Assembly (NCBI RefSeq): GCF_000004195.4
Contig: NC_030683.2
Location: forward strand, 69,039,764-69,103,763
DNA: 64,000 nt
From: Xenopus tropicalis
Lineage: Eukaryota > Chordata > Amphibia > Anura > Pipidae
Direction: 5' to 3'
Shown in pieces: positions 44,516 through 56,169 of this stretch; positions within the stretch are counted from its first letter, which is position 1, and every line of letters starts with the position of its first letter. The notes below the pieces were generated by a model that made no database searches, had not been told where the DNA came from, and saw only the letters and a program-made list of their open reading frames with translations. The position numbers and the translations under genes are program-made.

Positions 44516-46157
44516 TCGAATTATGTGACTGCAGGCAGAAGCCTAAGGAAGAATGACCAGAAAGTCTCTTTAAAGAGTTGCACAATTCAGACTGGAAAGG
44601 CAGAAACACAGTTAAGTAGGACTTCATACTGGTAGGTATATTATGGATAGTAGAATCTCAATAAGTCAGCACTTCTGTAGTGGTGTCCATGACCATAGGC
44701 AAAGACGACAAGTGAAATTAAATTGTGGGTTTGGGAACGCAGGGACCAAGTCATTACGAGAAAAATTAGGGCAGTGCATATTCACATATACTTTTTGAAA
44801 ACTAAAAGGATTATGCCTTTAGAGTTACATTTTATTGTATTAAAAAAGGGAGATAAGCTTGCATAGCAGTGTTGCTCTGCCCACATGTCAGTGTAGTCCA
44901 GAAACACCAAGGTTGCATTTTTAGATTAACATTGCTCGATATAACTTTTCCCACCAGCCCAACTGATCCAAGAAGGTCTTCCAACTGCAAAACTTTAGTT
45001 TTACTTTGCTTTAGTAAAAGTTGCTGTTCTTATTTATGCTTGCATGAAGGAATTTATTAACTGCTACTTTGACTTATGATTTATTGCAGGGATTCCAGAT
45101 ATATTCTCAGGATCAGAGCCACTGTCCCATGAGACAAAACATGGGAAAGTGACAAAGTGACAAAGTGGAATACATTGGTGCTTGAGGACTACATACTGTG
45201 TTATTAATTGTATTATTTACCCATAATGGCTCAGTAACATGATACATGCTTGGCGTGCCTGTTGCTGATTCAACAAGATAAAGATAAGGAAGCTTAAGTC
45301 CATCCAGGAGGCCTGCGGGCTGAACAGATTGAACTGGTTACTCAAACAATATCCTTTTATTTAGCCAACAGGTAAACATGATTGAAACCACAAGAAGTGA
45401 AAGGTAGTTGCATCTTGCCTTTACATAACTTAACTTTCTATCCAACACAGTGCACTGCCCAACAATTGCACTCTGTCCAATGATACAATTGTGTAAATTC
45501 CAGCTAGAATTACAAAATCTGTAACATCTAGCATAGGTAAAAACATTGGCACAATGTACTTCAAAAGGTTCATTTATTTCTCTTTGTGCACTATCACTTT
45601 AAAGAAAATAAATAACAGTTAATATAATCCAACAATATCAGTGTCAACATCACTGATCTACACAATAGGATCAAACATAGTCTGCTACTTCTTATAATTG
45701 CATTTGAAGATAGAAAGGCTCTGATTGTATTATGGAGCTTGCTGCTTTAATTCAATATATTTGCAACAAGCACAAATCAGCACCTTACTGATCAAAAGGT
45801 TATGGTATAAAAGAATAATATAATTGCATCTTTCACAGAGGCTGCGGATATCTCGGTGGCATGCTGAGCTTTCGCTTACAACTGGTTGTTGTGTAACCTA
45901 GTGACCTCGGAGACACCCATGAGATCGTGCTGAGCTGTGTTATCTTGTAATAAGGTTCATGGATGACTGCAATACAAGTTACCTGGATTTTCCATTGAGC
46001 AATTTAATACATCAGCAAGAATCTACATCTCCTTCCTTTTCATTCACCAACAGAAAAGCTATGCATATGTACAGAGAGAAGCCATCTGCCTCAGTTTAAC
46101 AGGTTTAACTATCTTTTTTGATTATACGTATATACTTATTTGCTAACTGTGCCTATT
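44516..46157. other. Single-copy DNA, no gene seen
   Basis: No TIR, LTR or tandem array recognised. The block 45,835-45,970 has higher GC than its surroundings but no recognisable SINE promoter or frame. Confidence 0.4.
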
Positions 46158-46410
46158 TTAAAGGAGAACTGAGCATGTGCATTTGGGGCTATCAGGAGAT
46201 CAGCTTCAACTGCACATGCTCAAGCAGGGTCAGTGTCGGCGGTGACACCCAAAGCTTGTACAATTGAACAGAAGTTGGCTTCCAGGAACGCAGCTGCACT
46301 TTTTTTTAGGTTGGGGTTTGCGACAGGGGCAGTTGTTTATAATACAGAGTATGCGATAAGGGAGAGTTGAGGGGGGTTGAGGCAGGCCAGTGGGTGTAGT
46401 TCTCCTTTAA
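46158..46410. mobile_element. Short TTAA-type MITE
   Basis: TTAA (46,158-46,161) AGGAGAACTGAGC; right end GTGTAGTTCTCCT before TTAA (46,407-46,410). Inverted CATGTGCA/TGCACATG blocks near 46,174 and 46,211. About 245 bp, non-coding. Confidence 0.8.
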
Positions 46411-49400
46411 GTAACAAATATTACTGGCATTTACTAAAATTTCATCCACTATAAAGTTATTTGGTATCACTAGAAAATACACAACTAGCATATTCATTTA
46501 GGGGATTTACTGTACAAAAAAGTTTCATGATAATGGTTATATTAACCTACTAAAATTGTCTTTACAAAATATAATATTGTTACACAATTAAAAAAGAAGT
46601 ACACAAATTATTTTTTTAAAGAATTGTACTTTTGTATTTTTACCTTCCATGTAACACTTGGAGACCAATTTATCAAAATTTGAAATTGAGGGGAAAAACA
46701 TACCAGCACAAAAACTTGACTTCTATAGAAACACAACAGCGTTTATATGCGGCGGGTATTTTTTTTTTTTTTTTTGCTGACTTTTCACATTTTTTTTTGC
46801 TTTAATAAATCCTGACTAACTGAGGCTTCAGAAAACACAAATATCCCTCTTAGTTTGCTATTAAATGTTGTTTTGTTTTATTAGAGTTTGATATCTCTCC
46901 CTCATCTGCTTCAGTCCTCCAGCTTACAATTTAAAATGCTATATGGTTATTGGAAGTTGCTGAGCCCAGGAGCCAAAAACTATTTTGTTTTTGCCAATAT
47001 GATATTAAATACACTGGTGCAAACTATACAATTAGCAGTCTTGTTTCCACTGCTGGATGTAGTCCCTAAACAATTTAAGACTCAGTTAAGGTAACTAATA
47101 ACTAGATGGGTGGCTATGGAGGCTTCGGCTCCCTCAGAATTCCCTCTCCCTAAGTTCTGAATTTCTATACTGGCAGTGACAGTGGACAGCTAAGATCCAT
47201 CCAATTACATTTTATATATGTGAATAAAAATCCCATCTAGTTCTATAGTGTCCTCTAAAGGATCTGCAAAAATGTGTCATGTCCACTCACCAGTGTCTCT
47301 TCTTTATAATTCCCTTAACCAGTTTAATTTGTGCACTATTTGGAGCTCATTAATAACCTTGCCTGAGCCAAACAGTGAGTGCTGAACCATCCTGTGAATA
47401 ATTATTTATTTTCTGTAATAAAAGCTCTAATAATTATTTTTGCCACATTAGTGGAAATAGGGTCATCTATTATTCTCAGTAAATGTGTCAGGGGATTGAA
47501 AAAAGATGTGGAATCAGGAACATTTTGGTAAAAGAATCACCAGTATTTAACAAATAATGGTTATAGAATAAAATTGGGAAAATAGCTAGTAAATTGCTAA
47601 ATATTTTATTTAATAAAATAAAACCAAGAACCAATTTATTCTTCCCTAGGGAGACCGGGGTAATAAAATCTATGCAATCTAGGTAAAGATAACAGTCATA
47701 GTCAGTGGTTTTATACTGAGTGCCCTGTACATCCTGGAGTCTGTGTAGGAGGTAACATGGAGCAGGGGGAATTAGGGGAAGACATTTTTTTCCATAACAA
47801 ATGCATTCTCTGTATTACGTGAAGTGATGGGTTTGTTAAATACTTTCTTGGCTAACAAAAGCTGTATCAAATTTGTTCTAGGGAAAGTTTATATGCACAG
47901 AGGAATCCCCCCAATCCCCCCAATTATACCTTATACTTATCTTGCACCTTGCAACTTCTCTTTTTGATGTTTTATTGCCAGTTTCTCTCTTCTTGATTCT
48001 ATGGAGGTATAATGTGTTTTCATATCTGATCTGATCCCACCCCCTGCCTATGTACACGTTTAATTATCCTGGGGGGATTTGAAAGACTTGCAACTGGCAA
48101 GGCAGCATCCTGTGCAGTTCAAAGAACCTGTTATAGGATAGAACAAGAATTATAGCTGAGAAATTACGACTGATATAATCCAAAGGTGATCAATCCAGCC
48201 TAAAGTGGTCACCATGACTGTCTTTCATGCTTGAATCATGGAATGATCAACTAAGGCCCTCCAGCATCTCTATATCCACAGTTACTATAATGCTTTCCAC
48301 CAAGGTTTGACAACCCTATACCAAACCTGCTGCAGAGGGTCCCTGGAATGATTGTTTTTAGTCAGCAGCCCTTTTATTATCTGCTCAAGTAGATGCATCT
48401 TAACAACACATTATTTGATAACAGGTTTTGGCAATGTGCAGCTTTGAAATCTGCCATTTTTCAGTATATCTTGTGCTGTCAGCTTTACATGCTGCCAGTC
48501 TTTTCCTTATCTATAGCAACATAACTGTAAGAGGCAAACTTCCTACAGCAACTAAATTATTTCCCAAATTACCAAAACACTTGTTTTTGTAGCCTGCCAG
48601 AGCTAAATGTTACAAACATATTGAAGGGGAAAATAATAAGAATGCATAAACATTACTTCACCCTCCCCTTTGTTGTTTCTGGTCCCTCGGGCTTCTAAGC
48701 TCAGATTTATTAGAATTTATTTTCAATTATACAGCCAAGTGAAAGATGCTAGGAGCTTTCAGTCACGCATTCCCACAGGGGCTCCCTCGTGTGACTACCA
48801 ATGCAAAGCACAAAGAAGGCAGAGAGGTGAGACAACAATCCCCCAAATGACAAAGGCTACATTGAAATGAGTTGTCACAAGAGGCATCTCACCTCCCTTT
48901 GTGCACTTTAAGGTGCTGTGATTCATATCTTTACTATACATGGTTAGACAAAAGAAAATTCACCTGTATCCTGCCATCAGTACATGCCTGAGGGACAGCC
49001 TACTGAACCGATTGTAAAGGCTTGGGTAATTCAGAGGAGAAAAATATCAGAAAGAAATATTTCTGTTTTCAAACACCTTTTGGTAAAAAAAATACAAGAA
49101 ATAGTTAGAAAAAGGATAAAGTCACTTTTTCGCTTTTCTTGAGATTTTAGAAGTACAAGGTAATTAGTGCACCATTTTAACACCAAGGAAGGCTAGTTGC
49201 ACAACCAAAACGTCTTTAGGCAAGGCAAAGTACACGAAGGAGCCATTCAAGGCAGTGCTTAGTGGCTGAGGTGCCCAGAGAAAGTTATCCAGTGTAAGAG
49301 CCCGGTGTCTGAATTTGTCACCTACATGGGAAGGCTCAGTATGGGTTGGGTTCACATAAATTAACACAGTAGATTTGTAGCTGAAGTTATAACAAGCAAC

Positions 49401-50284
49401 TTATCAGTGAAACGGAATCACGCTGTGTGACTGTATAGTATACAACTGATTTTAAATATGACTGAAAGTAATAGCAATTTCTTGCAGCAAAGATCTGTAA
49501 TGGAATCAACAAAGCAGCCATCTTTGTAAAAAAAAAAAACAAAAAAAAAAACAAAGTTACAGAAACAAACACTACATAAAATAAAATCAAATTTGCATTT
49601 TAGGGATCATTTTGGTGTATTAAACTGTACAGTGCATCTTTAAAAGTTGGTCCTGGTTTGTTCCTTAGTAATGATGAAATTACGTATATGACAAAAATAA
49701 TGTAACTTATAAGTTGCACAAGCCAGAGTGGGTTTTTAAGAGAACTGATTTTTACTGCAATGTTTATGTGTTTTAACCTGTGTCTATGTCAAGTTTGATC
49801 ATACGTATTTTGGGCAAAAAAATAAATAAATAGTTATTTGTCTTGATTTAAATCCAGATTTAGAATCACAGCAGGAGCACTAAATCTATGAAATAGCTCA
49901 TTATTCATAATTAGCAGAGGTTCCCCTATTTTATTTTTCTGTAGAGGAACTAAATGTACTGTATACAGTATGCCAATCATTTTTGTAGCTTGTGGCTCTA
50001 TCTATGATTACATTTATAGGCAAAGTTAAAAAAGACCCAGAACTCATAGTTATATGCAGATTAAAATATATTATAGAATGGTTCTCAAAACTCAAGTAAT
50101 GGTAGCAGCATTTTGGTGCAGCCAAGCACCTTTATCAATCGATCGGTTTATCAGCTTCACACCATGCTATAGGATGTTAGCATCTTAATACAGGGTAATA
50201 CAGGAAATGACATAGACATCACAGTTTACATAATCACCATTAACGTTTGCAGCATCCAGGTAGTTTAGCAACATTCAAAACCCT
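46411..50284. other. Longest repeat-poor stretch, no gene seen
   Basis: About 3.9 kb. Small AT-rich frames only. A 67-codon minus frame at 49,164-49,367 has rather protein-like composition (LDNFLWAPQPLS), but no domain and no neighbour supports it. 46,670-46,815 may be an old MITE ending in TTTAATAAATCC. Confidence 0.4.
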
Positions 50285-50288
50285 GTAA

Positions 50289-51065
50289 GGCTGATGTCAG
50301 ACGTGGCGTATTCTTGGCAAGCCGAAAAACGTTTGCCGAGAATATGCCTTCTGCCTCCTACCTGTACCTGCACCAGAATGAATGAGATACGCTCCGGTGC
50401 AGGCACATGTAGGCAAAATACGCATAAAAACGCGAGACTTTGCATTCTCTCGCAGTTGGGGTTGGGGTTGTTCTCTCTGGAAAAGAGGCGCTTGCGAGGG
50501 GACATGATTACTCTGTACAAGTACATTAGAGGGGATTATAGGCAGTTGGGGGATGTTCTTTTTTCCCATAAAAACAATCAGCGCACCAGAGGTCACCCCT
50601 TTAGATTAGAGGAAAGGAGCTTCCATTTGAAGCAGCGTAGGTGGTTTTTCACGGTGAGGGCAGTGAGGTTATGGAATGCCCTTCCTAGTGATGTGGTAAT
50701 GGCAGATTCTGTTAATGCCTTTAAGAGGGGCCTGGATGAGTTCTTGATCAATCAGAATATCCAAGGCTATTGTGATACTAATATCTACAGTTAGTACTAG
50801 TGGTTGTATATATAGTGTATGTATGTGAGTGTATAGATTGGTAGGTGTGGGTTAAGTGTGCTGGGTTTACTTGGATGGGTTGAACTTGATGGACACTGGT
50901 CTTTTTTCAACCCTATGTAACTATGTAACTATGTAAGTTGTATGCGTATTTCGGCTACATGTGTCTGAACCGGACCCACAGGTAGGGGGCATTTTACAGT
51001 AACGGGGCGTATTCTCGACAAGCGTTTTTCGGCTTGCTGAGAATACGCCACATCTGACATCAGCC
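50289..51065. mobile_element. TTAA-type MITE with GGCTGATGTCAGACG ends, split by CR1
   Basis: Ends GGCTGATGTCAGACGTGGCG (50,289) and CGCCACATCTGACATCAGCC (51,065). The right flank is TTAA, the left GTAA. The inverted repeat continues inward with CAAGCCGAAAAACG and ACATGTAG/CTACATGT blocks, so the original element was a foldback of about 300 bp. A CR1 3' end sits at its centre. Confidence 0.85.
50460..50938 (+). mobile_element. CR1 LINE 3' end, 5'-truncated
   Basis: Encodes the end of CR1 ORF2 (LFSLEKRRLRGDMITLYKYI, FTVRAVRLWNALPSDVV, FKRGLDEFLINQNIQGY) open to a stop at about 50,794. Then comes the 3' UTR (GGGTTGAACTTGATGGACAC) and a tail of ATGTAACT repeats ending near 50,938. Simple-repeat tails and heavy 5' truncation are CR1 hallmarks. 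Confidence 0.92.
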
Positions 51066-51069
51066 TTAA

Positions 51070-51636
51070 GCAACAAGAAATAAAAGGTGCAATAAAAACA
51101 GGGAACCCGTAGCCAAAGATAAAAAAAAAGTCTTTATTAAGTTCCCTAGTTGCTAATGATCCCAATTTGTATATCCATCAAAACATTGCGGAGTCAGTTA
51201 ATGAGGACTGATTGTAAAAGTAAGTTAGGTAAACAACAGACCCTATTGGGGAGGTGGGTTCAGAGGGATGTACAGTTGTGGTGGCTTTGATCATGTGCAC
51301 CAGAATTTTTGGCTTTGGGAGTGCTACATATGCTGATATAAGGGTTGCAGTTACTACGGGTTGAAAGGATAGTCTCAGAGCATGACTAATTAGCAGTATG
51401 CTTAGAAGAGATGACAACTAAATTTAAACAAAGTCGATATCTGTCAAAGTTTTTACAACAGGAACTTTTACATGTACATGGTTTAGATCAAGGGACTATG
51501 ATCTCACAGCAGAGATCAGACAGAAACACTGAGGAAAGTACATCATATTATTTACAAACATTGTCCCCCTCTTACAGCACATACTGACATCCCTGAATTT
51601 TATAGTCATTATTGTCATGCAGATATCCATGCAATA
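51070..51636. other. Single-copy DNA, no gene seen
   Basis: No repeat structure or coding pattern recognised. Confidence 0.4.
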
Positions 51637-51644
51637 TACAAGAC

Positions 51645-51839
51645 TAGTGATGATCGAATCTCTGCCAGGCATGGATTCTTTGCAAAATTGCCGAATTTAC
51701 TGAGAAACTGCTGGGGAAATTTGCCACAGCCAAAATTCGATCACTTGTCATTGCGTCAAACAACTCATGTTCATGGCAAAAATTTTGGTTGTGCCAAAAA
51801 AGTTGCATTTCGTGATTTTTTTCACCGGTTCACAAATTA
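51645..51839. mobile_element. hAT MITE family B, decayed copy
   Basis: Left end TAGTGATGATCGAATC at 51,645, followed by CCAGGCATGGATTC. The right end is degraded (CACAAATTA), but the 8-bp duplication TACAAGAC is perfect (51,637-51,644 and 51,840-51,847). The duplication is the same 8-mer as at the 23.7-kb copy. Confidence 0.7.
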
Positions 51840-52129
51840 TACAAGACTGCTTAGTTAAGACAGATTTGGCATCTATGCAAGAGACATTGGCTCCAGTAAA
51901 GGATGGGATGTATCCATGTGGAAGGTTTGATCAGTGCTCTAGTGTCATCAAAACCCCTATGTTCATGCATTCACATTCTGGGAATGTGAATCACATCATT
52001 CAGCCTGGTTAAAGGCAGAGGAATAATTTGGCTGGCTTGGAGCGCCAGTGCACTTCTGTAAGAGAAGGAGGACTCAGGTAGTGCCTGGCTTTGGAGCCAA
52101 AACCACAGATGGGGCCAGCAGATTATAAA

Positions 52130-52397
52130 TAGTGATGAGCGAATCTGTCCCCTTTCGCTTCGCCATAAAATGTGTGAAAAAGCAAGAAAATTTGCGAAAC
52201 GGCGAAAAATTTGCGATTTTTTTTTTTTACATCAATTTTGCTGCACCCGTGCCTTTTCTTTTACGTGACCATGCCCGATTTGACATGACTGCGCCCAATT
52301 TGACGCTCGAATTTTTCTGCAGCGGTTTTTCACGGAAGTTTTGCGAAACAATTCGCCAATGGGGAAATGCAGAAATTCGCTGCGAATCCATGCCTGC
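52130..52397. mobile_element. hAT MITE family B, right end missing
   Basis: Left end TAGTGATGAGCGAATCTGTC at 52,130 with the TTTCGCTTCGCC block; right side reaches GCGAATCCATGCCTGC and stops about 20 bp short of the expected terminus. No duplication visible because the end is lost. Confidence 0.8.
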
Positions 52398-52612
52398 AGC
52401 ACTCCCCTGCAGCAGATCCAGCCAGAACCATTGTGATAGAGAACATCCAGGACATCAGACAGGCTTCATCTTCATCCTGTGTGGAGTTCGCCCAGGAGGA
52501 AAGAGCCCCAGCTGTTTAGAGAGAGCCCATCTTGTTCCCTGCCAAGCAGCTAGGATCCAGGAGGCAACCAATGCCACTGTGGAGAGTGTCTGTGCTGCAG
52601 AGCTGCCTGTTT

Positions 52613-52735
52613 GATGAGTAAAATTTTTCGCCAGGCATGGATTTGTGGCGAATTTCCACGTTTCACCACTGGCAGAATTCTCTGCAAAATGGGTGCAAAC
52701 AATTGATGCGCGTTAAAAAATTGGACTGAGAGTAA
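52613..52735. mobile_element. hAT MITE family B, one end only
   Basis: TGATGAGTAAAATTTTTCGCC followed by AGGCATGGATTTGTGGCG and TTCCACGTTTCACC: the second terminus type of family B, then it fades into unmatched sequence. Possibly the displaced partner of the truncated copy at 52,130. Confidence 0.65.
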
Positions 52736-53139
52736 CTTGGTTAGTGAGCCAGCAAAGGCAGGATACTGGCAAGGAAACAAGTGTGGGGCCCCTGTGTGAG
52801 GACAAGTTTTGTTCATGTACCTGCTACGTGGGAGTGGGAGAGACAGATAGGTCCCCAAATGTCCCCAGTGCAGTATTGTTTCTGTATTAGATGCCTGTTG
52901 TATTTTTCTACTTTTACATAAAGTTAATCTTTGCTGCAAAAGTGTGCTCCTCAGTGCCCACTAAGTAGAGGTACTGCACTGTAATTCCCACTTCCCAGTA
53001 CCGCTCATGCAACGGGGACCAGGCTACTGGATTCCAAATTACAGGTAACAGCCCAGAAAAGATTGTGTAATCCAATTCTACAAGGTGTACCAAGAAAGGG
53101 TTACTTGCCTTAAGTATGCAGTGCAGAGACATGGTCTGG

Positions 53140-53330
53140 TTTTTCCTAGAAAAAAAGCGCTTGCCAGGGGACATGATTACTCCATACAAGTACAGAGGCT
53201 ATTGTGATACTAAAATCTACAGTTAGTATTGCTGTTGGTATATATAGTTTATGTATGTGAGTATATAGGTCCGTATAGGTCTGTGTGTGCTGGGTTTACT
53301 TGGAAGGGTTGAACTTGATGGACTTTATCA
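53140..53330 (+). mobile_element. CR1 fragment with internal deletion
   Basis: Starts with AAGCGCTTGCCAGGGGACAT (thumb region, RGDMITPYKY), then jumps to GGCTATTGTGATACTAAAAT and the 3' UTR GAACTTGATGGACTTTA. Same subfamily as 50,460-50,938 but lacking about 230 bp between. Confidence 0.8.
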
Positions 53331-53548
53331 GGCAGGAAGGCTGCCTGCTTGTGTTAGGAACTCCCAGAGGAGCTGGGGGTGCCACCTGACACTACAAGGA
53401 GCAGAGGGAGTGGTAACCAAATGAGGAGTCACCCAGAGAAGTTTTAGGAGTAACTGAAAGGTCTCCCAGAGCAGGGCACAGGGCAGGAAGGTTGCCTGAC
53501 TGTGTGAGGAACTCCCAGAGGGGCTGGGGGTGCCGCCTGCCCCTGCAA
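53331..53548. repeat. ~152-bp tandem repeat, left part
   Basis: Units begin GGCAGGAAGGCTGCCTGC and include GAGGAACTCCCAGAGG and GAGTCACCCAGAGAAG. Starts of units at about 53,331 and 53,484. The array is interrupted by the CR1 copy and resumes at 55,738. Confidence 0.85.
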
Positions 53549-55517
53549 GTCACAGAGACAAGTTAAGAAAAAGTAGAAGTGTTAAGAATCACCCTATGTG
53601 GCTTAACTCTGAGGTAAAGAAGTTAATAGGGAGAAAAAGGAAAGCTTTTAAGAAATATAAGTCAGAGGGGACAGTAGCTGCGTTTAATGATTATAAACAC
53701 TATAACAAGTGTTGTAAAACAGCAATCCGGAAGGCAAAGATAGAAAATGAGGAGCGCATCGCGGCCGAGGCCAAGACTAACCCCAAAAAGTTGTATAATA
53801 TAAGTATATTAATAGTAAAAAGATGCAGGTTGAGGGTGTGGCCCCATTGAGTTATAATAACAATATGGTTACAGCGGATACAGAAAAGGCAGATGTGCTT
53901 AACCAGTTCTTTTCTTCTGTGTATACAGTAGAGGAGCCAGTGGGACAAGTCCCACCCAATAGCTGCACTGTTGCCTCAGCTCCAACTACACAGTGGTTGG
54001 CACAGGATATGGTGCTTAAAGGGTTACACACGATAAATGTAAACAAGGCACCTGGGCCAGATGGAATACACCCTCGGGTACTGAGAGAGCTAGGGGCAGA
54101 ATTGCAGTGGCCCTTGTTTCTGATATTCTCAGACTCTCTTTCATCAGGTATGGTACCTAGGGATTGGAAGAAGGCGAATGTCATTCCCATATTTAAAAAG
54201 GGAGTAAGATCTCAGCCTGGCAATTATAGGCCTGTAAGTTTGACATCCGTGGTGGGCAAGTTATTTGAAGGCTTGTTAAGGGATCACATTCAAAATTATG
54301 TAGTGGAGAATGCCATTATGAGCAGTAATCAGCATGGCTTTATGAAGGACAGGTCATGTCAGACCAATTTAATTGCTTTTTATGATGAGGTAAGTAAGAA
54401 GCTGGACAGTGGGGATGCAGTAGATATCATCTATTTGGATTTTGCGAAAGCATTTGATACCGTTCCCCACAAACGACTGCTTTCTAAGCTAAGGTCTACT
54501 GGTCTTAGTGAAGCCGTTTGCACATGGATAGAAAACTGGCTACAGGATCGGGTACAGAGGGTGGTTGTTAATGGTACATTCTCTACTTGGAATAAGGTCC
54601 TCAGTGGGGTCCCTCAGGGTTCTGTACTGGGTCCACTTTTGTTTAATTTGTTCATAAATGACTTAGGGGAGGGTATTATGAGTAATGTATCAGTGTTTGC
54701 AGATGACACAAAACTCTGCAGACCAGTCAATTCTATCCAGGATGTGACATCCCTGCAGCAGGATCTTGACCAACTGGCAATCTGGGCAGCTAAGTGGCAG
54801 ATGAGATTTAATGTGGATAAATGTAAGGTCATGCACCTGGGATGTAAAAACATGCAAGCCCCGTATACCCTTAATGGGACTGCACTAGGCAAATCCATAA
54901 TGGAGAAGGACCTTGGAGTCCTTGTAGATAATAAACTTGGCTGTAGCAAGCAATGCCAGGCAGCAGCTGCAAGGGCAAACAAGGTTTTGAGCTGTATTAA
55001 AAGGGGTATAGATTCACGGGAGGAGGGGGTTATTCTTCCCCTTTACAGAGCGCTGGTAAGGCCCCATCTAGAATATGCTGTTCAGTTTTGGTCTCCAGTG
55101 CTCAAACGGGACATTACTGAGTTAGAGAGGGTCCAGAGAAGGGCAACTAAGCTGGTAAAGGGTATGGAAAGTTTCAGTTATGAAGAAAGACTGGCCAAGT
55201 TGGGTCTGTTTACACTGGAGAAGAGGCGCTTAAGAGGTGACATGATAACTATGTATAAATATATAAAGGGATCATATAATAACCTTTCTAATGTTTTATT
55301 TACCAGTAGGTCCTTCCAACGGACACGAGGGCACCCACTCCGTTTAGAAGAAGGGAGGTTCCATTTAAACATTCGGAAAGGATTTTTTACAGTGAGAGCT
55401 GTGAGGTTCTGGAATTCCCTCCCCGAATCAGTCGTGCTGGCTGATACATTATATAACTTTAAGAAGGGGCTGGATGGATTCTTAGCAAGTGAGGGAATAC
55501 AGGGTTATGGGAGATAG
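53549..55517 (+). pseudogene. CR1 ORF2 (reverse transcriptase part), one frameshift
   Basis: Reverse transcriptase for target-primed integration. The linker (VKNHPMWLNSEVKKLIGRKR to AEAKTNPKKLYN) is in one frame to about 53,805; a shift leads to a 564-codon frame (53,823-55,517). In that frame: INVNKAPGPDGIHP (71-84), VIPIFKKG, NYRPVSLTSVVGK (134-146), QHGFMKDRSC, IIYLDFAKAFDTVPH with catalytic D206, GVPQGSVLGPLLF (262-274), VFADDTKLC with D294/D295, and the CR1 thumb and C-terminus (RGDMITMYKYI, RFWNSLPESVV, GIQGYGR). The RT active site is intact, and the frame is clean, so the copy is young. No endonuclease, so not autonomous. Confidence 0.92.
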
Positions 55518-55737
55518 CTCTTAGTACTAGTTGATCCAGGGACTGGTCCGATTGCCATCTTCGAGTCAGGAAGGAATTTTTTCCCCTCTGTGGCAAATTA
55601 GAGAGGTTTCAGATGGGGTTTTTTGCCTTCCTCTGGATCAACTAGTAGTTAGGCAGGTTATATATAGGCATTATGGTTGAACTTGATGGACGTATGTCTT
55701 TTCTCAACCCAACTTACTATGTTACTATGTTACTATG
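53549..55737 (+). mobile_element. CR1 LINE, 5'-truncated, with long RT frame
   Basis: Lacks the endonuclease; begins in the linker before RT and ends in a (TTACTATG)n tail at 55,711-55,737. It lies within a tandem repeat whose units continue on both sides. 3' UTR 55,518-55,710 has GGTTGAACTTGATGGACG, as in the other CR1 copies, but in a different subfamily. Confidence 0.93.
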
Positions 55738-56160
55738 AGACTGTTGTAACCAGCTGAAAGGTCTCTCAGAGCAGGGCAAATGGCAAGAAGGTTGCCTGAC
55801 TGTGTGAGAAACTCCTAGAAGATCTGGGGGTGCTGCCTGCCACTGCAAGGAACAGAGGGAGCCATTACCAAGTGAGGAGTCACCCAGAGAAGTGCCAGGA
55901 GTCACTGAAAGGTCTGTCAGAGCGGGGCACAGGGCAGGAAGGCTGCCTGCCTGTGTGAGGAACTCCCAGAGGAGCTGGGGTGCCACCTGTCACTGGAAGG
56001 AGCAGAGGGAGCCATGACTAAGTGAAGAGTCTCCCAGAGAAGTGAGGAGTCACAGAGAAAGGTCTCTCAGAGCAGGGCACGGGGCAGGACTGTGTGAGGA
56101 ACTCCCAGAGGGGCTAGGGGTGCTGCCTGCCACTGCAAGGAGCAGATTGAGCCATGACCA
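55738..56160. repeat. ~152-bp tandem repeat, right part
   Basis: Three more units (starts near 55,781, 55,932 and 56,083) with TGAAAGGTCTCTCAGAGC and GCTGGGGGTGCTGCC blocks. The 89-codon antisense frame here is repeat read-through. Together with the left part about five units. Confidence 0.85.
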
Positions 56161-56169
56161 CGTATTTGA

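Larger units (their letters stand above)
51991..53104 (+). mobile_element. LTR-like element, copy 2, broken by MITE pieces
   Basis: Collinear with 13,404-14,132: TCACATCATTCAGCCT, GCGCCAGTGCACTTCTG, TTTGGAGCCAAAA, TATA box ATTATAAA (52,122-52,129), CTCAGTGCCCACTAAGTAGA, ACCAAGAAAGGGTTAC. The hAT MITE at 52,130 begins directly after the TATA box. Edges and duplication not established. Confidence 0.45.

Noticed and set aside
49164..49367. 67-codon minus frame with protein-like composition
   Set aside because: No start context, domain, splice signals or neighbouring exon; left as a weak possibility only.
50294..50794. 166-codon plus-strand frame
   Set aside because: Only its second half is real, being the end of CR1 ORF2; the first half reads through the MITE.
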